From assembly GCA_030267965.1 (NCBI GenBank), contig BRYA01000277.1, forward strand, positions 7,903 to 71,902: a stretch of 64,000 bases of DNA, given 5' to 3'. Positions 55,501-64,000 of this stretch are shown piece after piece. The position numbers and the translations under genes were made by a program. Under the pieces are notes generated by a model. It worked only from the letters and a program-made list of their open reading frames with translations, was not told the origin of the DNA and did no database searches. Positions within the stretch are counted from its first letter, which is position 1, and each line of letters opens with the position of its first letter. Origin of the DNA: Triparma columacea (Eukaryota; Sar; Bolidophyceae; Parmales; Triparmaceae).

Positions 55501-58500
55501 TGGCGTACAGTGTCTGTCGTAGTGATTAAAGTGCTTGCGTCGCTCACTTGGTGGCTTTCAATCTCAACAGTTGGAACTGACTGGCGCCAAGCCTCGAAGT
55601 CCCCGTCCTCAATCCTGACGCGGAAGTCGTAAATGTCCTCACTGCCTCTGGGCAGGGTTAACCCACAGGCCCTAAGAATTGTGCTGCTGAAAGACTTGCG
55701 ATCATCCCACCCACAAGATCCACTGAAGGCCCACTGAATAGCATGGGCCAGCCAATGTTTTGCAAACTTTTCCATGTGCTCCCCTACCATGGGAAAGTCG
55801 ACGTGGTTGTCGTCATAATCCGCCGCCATCTCAATTCCCTGCTTGAGCAAGGCGTCGAGAGTTGTAAGCAGCCTGCCTCTGGTGGCATCCATGATATGGG
55901 ACAGTGCCAGAGCTTCCTCCAGCAAGTCAGCCACAACGGGCGTCTCGCCCTGGTTAACGAAAAAGTGCCTGATGGCTGACACGAAAGACGCCTGGGTTGC
56001 GTTCACTTCGTTGGTCTCTTTCTTCTCCTCCTCTTTCCCTGCATCCTCGCCAATTCCGCTGTTGTCTCCGAGCTCGAGAAGAAGGTTCTTGAGGTGCATA
56101 TCGGTGGTAACGGTGTCCTCTGAAAAATACACCATCCCGCATCTGGAGACGGTCGCCGGAGTGGCCTTCTCAAGAGAATCGACTTCCAAAAGAATCCTCA
56201 CGTTGTCGGGAAGCGAGAGGCGCTCTCCACTGGGTAGGGTGAGGAGCTTGTTATCGTCGAGAACAGAGTTCAAGTTCTCGGCCCACTCTGGGTCTACGTC
56301 TCCATCAAAAACTATCCAGTGGTTCCTGTTGCTCTCGCCCCTGTGGTTCGCAATAATGCAACGCAAAGTCGATGTGACGATGCCGTCGGTCCATTCCATG
56401 GTAGTTGCATCCAGGTGCCCGTATAGCTCCTCCTTATTGATGGCCTTAGGATCGATAACGTAGCTTTCCCCTTTCAAGCCACCCTCAACGAGCTCCATGG
56501 CTTCGATTAGGCACCTCCAAGAAGAAGATTTACCAGACCCACTCGGGCCAACCATCATCACGCCATGTCTAAAACTGAGAACTTCGTGGAGTTGCAGGAC
56601 CTTCTCGACCCAGTTGGAGCCCATAATAAGATTCTTGGACATACACACTTTCTTCAAAGCCGCTGTGAGCGTCATGTTGTCGAGATTCTGGATTGTTGAG
56701 GTAGGGAAGACTGCCCTGAGCAGGGAGGAGAAGAGAGGAAGGTCCTCGGCAACGAGCTTTGGTATCACGTTGTTGCATGCCCCACGTATTAACACGTTCC
56801 GTTCAAGTTCTCCCATGTCTTCAAGTTCCCCTTCTTCCTCGATGGCCTTTCTCTTGAGCCCGCCTGCGCTAACAAGCAACGTTTTCAGCGCCCTCAATCC
56901 AAAATCGTAGTGAGACTGGGGGCTCAGTTGTTCAGCGCACAGGGTGAAGAGCAAGACAACCTTGCCGCTCAAAAATTCTGCCGTTATGATACCCTGCGCG
57001 TACAACATCACCTGAGCTATGAGCTGCCTATTTGGAACGACCATGGCCACAGCCCTGAAGAGGGACTTGAGGTTGTCGGGGAGGGCGCTACGCCCTGCGT
57101 AGCCGGGGTTCATCGTAATAAATATACCAACGCTGTCGTGCAAGTTTACTGGGCGGTCGAGAAGTTCGATGGATGTCGACCTTGATATGAGGCCCCTTTG
57201 GATGGTAAGGATCTGCTGCGAAACTGCCGAGAGGATGCGCGCAGGCAACCGATTGAACTCGTCGAAGCATCCCCATGCACCAACTTGGCACAAACCTGCG
57301 AACAATCTACCCATAGAGGCGAAGTCGAAGGACTCGTCGCAGTTGAAGACGAGGACAAACCTACCTAATTGAGCTCCCAGCGCCTTCACGCTCTCGGTTT
57401 TACCGGTACCAGCAGGTCCGAAGGGATTACCGCCCATTCTGAAGTGCAGCGCCTGAGTAAGAGTGAGATAGCACCTATCCGTGAGCGGGGTCTGTACCAA
57501 GCGTTCCCCGATGCCCAAATACTCAAAGCCATAGAAGAAGTTGGCGTTTGCGATCTTGATGTTGAGCTTTTGGAGGAGGTCGGGCTTAGATGGGTCGTAG
57601 TAGAATCTCAGGTGGTACAACCACTTGAAGTCGTCGGACATTTCGACTTTTGACGTAACCAGTTCTCTAGTTACGTCAGTCTGGTGCACCAACTCGGTTA
57701 TGAGTTGCTCGTACTTCTTCCTTGTCTGGGCGTCGAGCTTCTCCAGCACAGTTGTGGCCATAAGCTGAAGCTTGGAGTTGAGGGTGGCGAGGTAAGTAGG
57801 AAGTGTAACGCTATCCGAAGCTCCGTTCAGAATGGAGTCGACGCCCATGCTCCACTGGATGAGGGAGGAAAGAATCATGATCTGGGCGGGGTAAGAGGAG
57901 GCCCATTTTACAAAAGCTTCCTTCTCCTCGGACGATGCGAGGGAGGAGGAGATTGGTGGTTGCGATGCCATGGCGACGGAAAGGAGAGATGCGAGCGTCT
58001 CTTTCATATTCGATTCAACACTTGCCAACCAGGTCTTGACAGGGACCTTATCTACGATGTCGATGTTACTATACAACCCCACGACCTCGCCGTCCTTGGA
58101 AGTCATGTGGGTGAGAGTGAGAAGGTTTGGCTTCTTGGTGTCCTTCAAATCCAGCCACTGCATGTTGCTGATTGATGCAAACATTTTGCCCAAGTGGGCC
58201 ATAACTTTGACAGGCTCGTTAGAGTTGCCGATCATTTCAAGGAGATCCTCGTCCCCGACGAAGTAGAACCTAGAGAACGCCTGGCGCTGGTTCGCCAGGT
58301 ACTCTCCTAGGGCCTTCTGGATCTTGGTCATGAGCGCCTCCTGTCGTTCGAGCTGCTTGAGGAGATTCTCGATCTGAAGCGCCTCAAGGGGGTTGGGCTT
58401 TTGAGAAATTTTCTTCATGAGCTGCGTGAATTCGGTGTCGACCGACTTGAATCTCGCGTACTCGCTTGGAAGTTGGGCCTTGATATCGGCGCTCCCGAAG

Positions 58501-61500
58501 AAGATTGACTCGAGGTACACCCAGCGGCGCTGTACGTCGACCCAAAGGTCGAAGATTTGCTGGAGCTTGGTCAGTCTCTCCTCCCACCCCGATGCCTCCT
58601 CTTGAAATTCCTGTACAGACTTAAAATACGGGGACTGCTTCATTTGGGAGAGGGATGAAAGGTGCTCTTCGAGCTTAGCAAAGATAACGTCCCAAGACTT
58701 TATCAATCTTACGCGGTTTTGGTAGAGGACTAATTCGATCTGGGAGGTCTGCCAGTACTCTCTGACCTGACGGAGGAAAATTTCAAGGGCCATCTCTCCC
58801 TGGGCGACACTGAGGATTTCTCCAACGTCCTTCTTCTTCCCCAGAATTCCGGCCTCGAATAAATGCCCTAGAGTCAGATCGTTTATTCCGATTTGGAGGT
58901 TGAGGCGCTTCAAGATTAGCTTCCAGTGACGCGGCTTCAGGGCCTCGGTCTTGAGATCAGTGAGGAGGGAGGTATTGGCAATGTAGGATTTGATCGTCTC
59001 GTTGACATGAATGAAGATGTCGTACTGCCTGACAGTAGACGAGATCGAGCGGAGGCCTTCCAGGAGGGAATTCAAGGATGCCCTGATCTTACGGGGAACA
59101 AGAGAGGCCCACGGTGTGTCATTGATCTCCTCGAGGTTATCGTGGGTGGGGCGGATCGCAGCCCAGACCTCTGAAAGCTCGTTGAGCTCCTCATAGGCGG
59201 CGTTGAGAGGGTTGGTGGAGGAGGCTGGAAGGCCGAGGGCGAGCTTAGCTGAAGATAGCTGATCGAATTCGTGAATTGATTTTTGGAAAACGATCTGAAA
59301 TGATGCAAGGGCTTCGGAAGCTTCTCCGGGGGGGGTCTCTCCGCTAAGAGGTTTTTCCTTCTCCCAGTTGGCGATTAGATCGGCAGTGCGCTTGGAAATT
59401 TGCTTGTCCTCGGAGCGAACACGCTGCTGGAGGGTAGGAATTTGGTCGTCCATCTGCTTCGTCCGGCGAGCTAGGATTGTCTCGAAGTCGGTAAATGCCG
59501 AACACGGAATAGTCGAATGAATCCACGTTGGTGGAAACACAAAGCGCTGCTTTTTGAGGAGGACTTCCGATGAGTCAAGAAGGGTAGCTTCCTTGGCCCA
59601 CATTTTGCAGCTCTGTTTCATCTGCTGAATGAAGGTGACGCCATCGATGATGGTAGTCGTGGCACCTTCAAGGGAGATTGACTCGAGGGTTTGCTTGGCG
59701 CTCGTAAACTTGTCCAGGTAAGTCTTGATTGAGGTATGAAGGATCGTCCCGAAGGTTGTCTGAAGGGACTTCTGCCAAGCGTCGAACTTGAGATTAATCT
59801 TGTTCTGGACCTTGGAGTAATAGATGGTCACGGGACCGATTGAATGGGTGGAAGAATCGTCAGAGTTGTCCAGGGTTGAGCGAGCTGTTCTCGCTTCAAT
59901 GAGAAGCTGCTGCCATTTTTTGATGTCGTCGCCTAGCAAATTTGTGATTGAGTCCATCGACATGTCCCAGAGGGACTGGTAGGAAAGCCACGTCGAAATA
60001 TAATCGGTGGTTTCTTTCAGGTGCGAGTTGATGGTCGTGTAGGCATCGAGCAGGACTGGAGAGGTCTTGTGCAGGGTTTGGATGATGGAGGAGAACGTCT
60101 CGACGGAATTTTCGGCCTTGGTGGAAGAGAGGACATCGAAGCGCGACGACGAGAGAAGGGGGAGGGAGGTGATGGTGGCGATGAAAGAGTAAAAGTTGGA
60201 AAGGTAGTGCTGCCTGATCGCGGGAAGGGAGGGGGAGGACAATATAGTCTGATCTTGGATGAGAATCTCGACGTTCACCTTTGAGACAGATGAGTCAAGA
60301 GATGAGTCCTGGGTTGACGGGTCGGACGTCCAGTTTGTGAGGGCCTCACTAAGACGCTCAATGAGAATCACTTCGATACGAGAGTTGAGAGACTCGACCC
60401 AGATCGAAAGGTTGCTGCGACGAGCGAAAGGAGTTAGGTTGAGGCGAAAGCCAGCGCGGCGAGGGGAATTGCAGGTGTGGCCTGGCTCACCTGAACCCAG
60501 AAAGTGACAGCTGATCAATTTGCTCTTGGAGAGAAGAAATCACGGAGGATAGCGAGGAAGAGGAAAAGGGGGTCTTGGGAAGCGACAGTATGAGGGAGTT
60601 CACCATGTCAATGGTCTCAAGTAGCAACTCGACCTGCGACAAGTATGGCGAGCGAAGCGAAGCGAGCCGCACGTAAAGGATTGTGTTAATGCTCTGAATC
60701 GTCATATTTTCGCTTCTTTTTTTGTCATTCTCACCTTCTCCTGCAATGTGAAGACGTCCTCAGTAAATGACGACACCCACTTCTTGATATTCTTCGAATC
60801 CCACTTCATTCTGGTTTTGGCGCGACCACCGGTGGTCGTCGAGTTGAAGCATTCCGTTATCGCCGACTGGATGGCAACGAGCTGAGGTTGCACAAGCATT
60901 GTCAAATTGAGCTCTCCGTCAATCAAAGTACGCACGTGAACGTAGGAGCGCAGAGCCGCATTCAGGCGCATGGCTTGGGGGTACTTGGAAGCAGCGTCGT
61001 TCGCCATATTAGTGATAATCGGGGGGATGTCAAAATTGAGGTACTTGAGGTTGCGAACTTCCTTGAACAGATTTGTCTGGTTCGTTTCGTAGTTGCACGT
61101 CGGGACGAGAATGTCCGGGGAGTTCGAGTCGTTTTTGATGGATATTAGATAAGAGGAGAGCCTCTCCTTGTTGCGAGAGACAGTTAGTTCCTTTTCCCAG
61201 TTCTTCCTCCAAGCCTTGAAAAATTGATCCGTGTCCAGTTTCGATTTGAGCTCAGAGCAAGTCTTCTTGAGCTGGCGGCCCTCAGCCTGGGGCGGCGATG
61301 AAGGGGGGTTCAAGTTTAGAATTGTGCGACGAAGAGATGTGCTAATTTATTTGTATTTTTGCCCAATCTCACCTGCTGCTCCCAACCTTCGCCGAGAACA
61401 GACTCCATCTTCTCCATCAACAAGTTCAACTGGTTCTCCATGAGCTTCGCCCACATGATCTTGCCGGCGACGGGGGGGATATCACGAAGCTCCGCAAAGT

Positions 61501-63629
61501 TCGCCGCAGAGGACTGCTCATATTTCTGCAAGAACTGTGACGAAAGTGGCGAGCAAGGTTAGCCGCAGAAAGGGTTGTGTAAGGGTTAAATTAAAGCCCA
61601 AAGCATAACAAAGGTGCCCTCTTCCGTTTCTTCCCAATTCTTACCTTCTTCTGGATGGAGGAGACTGAGTTAGAGACATTCTTGATAAGCTCCGTTTGGT
61701 AGTGCTTGATGGCGGAGCGTATACGGGGCCGTACAAAGAGCGGGTTGAATTTCGCAAAATGCTTGAACATCTCCTCGGCGGATGTGGCAGAGGAAAGCTT
61801 CGTATGAAGGAGAGACGAAAGGTTATTTTCGATCTCGTCGATGGAAGATTCGTAAGAGGCGAGAGTCTGAGAGAAGGACGCGGTGCCCGAGGGAGAAAGA
61901 TCAAAGATCGAGGCACCGGCCATCATCGTGCCAGCCGACGTCAGGGACTGAAGGATGGCGGAGGTCTCGGTGGATGAGGAGGAAAGGACAGACTTCACAA
62001 CCGAGAGGAGGTTGTTGTGGTCCCTTCGGAAGGAGGAGATATCCTGCCAACGGGCCTGGAGGGGCTGATGGGAAAGGTTGAGGGACTTGAGGAGCTGGAG
62101 AGGTGTCGTGGAGGAGGCGGTGGTGGATGTCGATAGGCGGCCACGGCGTTTGTACTGCTCTAAGAAGAAGTTGGTGAACTGTGACGAGCGAGCGGGAAGG
62201 AGCGAGGTGCCGGGGAGAGCAAAACGACGACCGAAGGTTGCGTTAGCTTTTGGAATGGTCGTACTTTGCTTTACAATTCTCACCTTTTTGTACTCCGAGT
62301 CCCAGGTAGAAAAGAGTGCGGTGAGATCAGAGTCGAGGGACTGGAAGTCGGTGAAGGGGGTCTTCATGACGTTCTGAGACTGCGGGGGGAGGGGAGGGAG
62401 GGGGTTGGTATAGAATCGCTTTTTATATGCTGATTCGTTTCTTCTTGCAAATTCTTCTCACCTTGAGGATGGTGACGATTTGATCCTTCAAAGTCTCGGT
62501 AGTAGACTCCAGTAACTTCGCCAGGCGGTAAAGATCGTAATTCTTTGAGTTGCGAACCTTGGGGTAGTGCTGAAACATCTGAACGGTTGCCTTGGAGAGG
62601 GAGGGCAGGTCGACGGAGGCAAGGAGGGCCTTGATGGGGAAGTTCTGAAGGAAGGAATTGACGTCTGACGTATATGTAAGGGCAGTTGGAAGGTCAGTGT
62701 TGTTCTCCAGGGCCGTCGTGGTCACAAAGCGCTTCGCCTGTTTGAGGACGGAGATCGTAAGCTGAGTTGACGGGGACGTGTTGAGGGTGCTCGAGGTGAG
62801 GTTCAGGGAGGAGGACAGAGCCTGCCAGAAGGTTATCTCCTCGTTCGCATCATTCGGAAAGGGGGTTGTGGTGGTGAGAGACGTTAGCTTGGTGATGTCC
62901 TTGATCCAAACATTCACCGTCGACTGGATGCTATTGAGAGTTTCATCGGAAGCGAGAATTGAAGAGGCGTCGAAAGTGTTGACATCAAGAGGGGAATCAG
63001 AGGGCGACGTTGGGTCGAGGGAGGGGGCGGAGGACGAGAGGAGAGTAAGGATCTCTGGATGAGGAACAAGAGTCACCGCCGGAACATTGGCGGCCCGCTT
63101 CAGATGGTCGACGACACTATGAAGGTCTCTCATCGCACTGTTGAAATTCGTCAGGTTGTCATTCTTGGTGGTAGTGGAGGAGGACGAGTAGAGGGAGGAG
63201 ATGGCAGGGACGAAGCAATGCTCATTAATACTTTGGAGGGTTTCAAAGATGGGGGAATCCTGAAAGCGGGGGTTGAAGGGGGGGGGGGGGGCGATGGATT
63301 ACGGGCGACGTGTTAGATATATTGCGCACCAAGTCGAAGCGAGGAGCCCATTCCCTTGCTACACTCACCTCGTCCTCAGAAGCAGGGATGGAAATGAAAC
63401 CAATCTGAGACTTCGACGTAACCTTCGTCGGAAACCTCTTGAAGAATACGAGAGTGGGAGTACTCGAAGGGGCGTACGAATGGGAGGCCTCCACTGTGCC
63501 CTCATTCACTGTGATGAACAACGTCGTTGTGGTTTGGTTGTTGAGAAATGAATCAACGCCATCGAGGAGGGGTGGAAGCTCGGCGTCGAGCTCCAACAAC
63601 GTGAGGCCTCGTATGTAATCCAACGCCAT
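49537..63629 (-). CDS. DYNC1H1: Cytoplasmic dynein-1 heavy chain
   Basis: Nine exons: 63629..63369, 63259..62462, 62379..62284, 62178..61645, 61534..61373, 61286..60735, 60633..60491, 60414..54795 and 54723..49537. All junctions keep phase, giving 4450 residues (human DYNC1H1 is 4646). The N-terminal tail (about 1-1300) binds intermediate chains. P-loops: AAA1 G-P-A-G-T-G-K-T-E-S near 1847, AAA2 G-P-S-G-S-G-K-S near 2137, AAA3 G-P-P-G-S-G-K-S near 2503, AAA4 G-E-S-G-A-G-K-T near 2845. A coiled-coil stalk and microtubule-binding tip follow in the last exon. Cytoplasmic type is indicated by R-Q-L-I-A-Q-V-M-L-Y-A-Q-G and L-R-A-L-K-T-L-L-V-S-A-G-G around AAA1-AAA2, close to dynein-1 rather than axonemal chains. 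It drives minus-end transport and spindle functions. Confidence 0.9.
60634..60734 (-). other. Dynein intron 6 with a GCGAGCGAAGCGAAGCGAGC motif
   Basis: On the plus strand the motif lies at about 60647-60667. The transcribed strand reads GCTCGCTTCGCTTCGCTCGC a short way before the TTGTCGCAG acceptor. Confidence 0.7.
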
Positions 63630-64000
63630 GTATTTTCACGTCGTGTTGGGATGATTTTGATAGGATCTTGGTGGAGGAGGGAGCACGGGGAGAGTTTTGG
63701 ATTTGGTTTTCTCAGTCTCAGCACCCTATCGTTGATATTTTTTGGCTACACAGAGAGGTGACTACAACTTTTTGAACGTCTGACCAAAAAAAGGAATTCC
63801 AGAGCGCCCACGTTATGAAGAATAAGTCAAAAATTATTGACAAAACCTGTGACAAAACCCAAAAAATTTAAAAGTCGAGATAAACATCATATTTATCTAC
63901 GATTTTATGTAAAATTAATTTAAAATTTGATCTATTATATATACATTTGTAAATCAATCTTCAAATATATTATCTATGAATTATTTTAGTTCATGTTGAG
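63630..64000. other. AT-rich upstream flank of the dynein gene
   Basis: 63630-63780 is the probable promoter and leader of dynein. From about 63820 to the end the sequence is strongly AT-rich with A and T runs, unlike the GC-rich body of the window. No open frame or repeat is recognised. Confidence 0.4.

Overview
The window is nuclear DNA of a unicellular eukaryote, most likely a photosynthetic stramenopile (heterokont alga). Genes carry short introns (about 70-250 nt, GTGAG/GTAAG donors). One gene has a signal peptide followed by a Ser-Ser-Phe presequence of the heterokont ASAFAP plastid type, and another is a Rieske oxygenase of the pheophorbide-oxygenase family. Many predicted proteins belong to motile cilia. 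A flagellated alga such as a bolidophyte or a relative fits best, but the genus cannot be fixed from sequence alone. I joined exons by hand from splice signals and checked reading phase at every junction. No tool was run.

Layout. 1-10.7 kb (AT-richer): the 5' part of an MFSD6/LacY-like transporter (-), two tandem C2H2 zinc-finger genes (+), a plastid-targeted UVR-ApaG protein (+), sulfite oxidase (+), a 2OG-Fe(II) oxygenase (-) and a PHPT1-type phosphohistidine phosphatase (+). 10.9-18.4 kb: one gene for a four-repeat (pseudotetrameric) cyclic-nucleotide-gated channel (-). 19.1-35.6 kb: alpha-actinin-like protein (+), PUB-domain protein (-), CFAP97/Hemingway-like protein (+), a 2400-residue armadillo/WW/PH-like protein (-), SPEF1/CLAMP (+), a C2orf81-like protein (-) and a SHIPPO-repeat protein (+). 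35.8-49.4 kb: putative bHLH-like regulator (-), mitotic cyclin B (+), an orphan three-exon gene (+), Rieske oxygenase (-) and SPX-MFS phosphate transporter (+). 49.5-63.6 kb: cytoplasmic dynein-1 heavy chain (-). The last 0.3 kb is AT-rich and seems empty.

How the genes fit together. The stretch from the channel to the SHIPPO gene looks like a flagellar neighbourhood: at least five genes with ciliary relatives lie side by side, mostly as divergent pairs sharing 145-280 bp of upstream DNA. The channel resembles the CNGK type of animal sperm flagella, so the block may pair a motility signalling channel with axonemal parts (inference). The remaining genes are housekeeping or metabolic.

The observations most worth following are: (1) zinc-finger arrays homogenised everywhere except at the DNA-contact residues; (2) a four-repeat CNG channel whose third selectivity filter is V-V-V-V-I-G-D; (3) the flagellar gene block with its giant armadillo protein; (4) a recurrent TCGTCGCAG intron 3' end associated with a dispersed GAGCGAAGCGAG motif.
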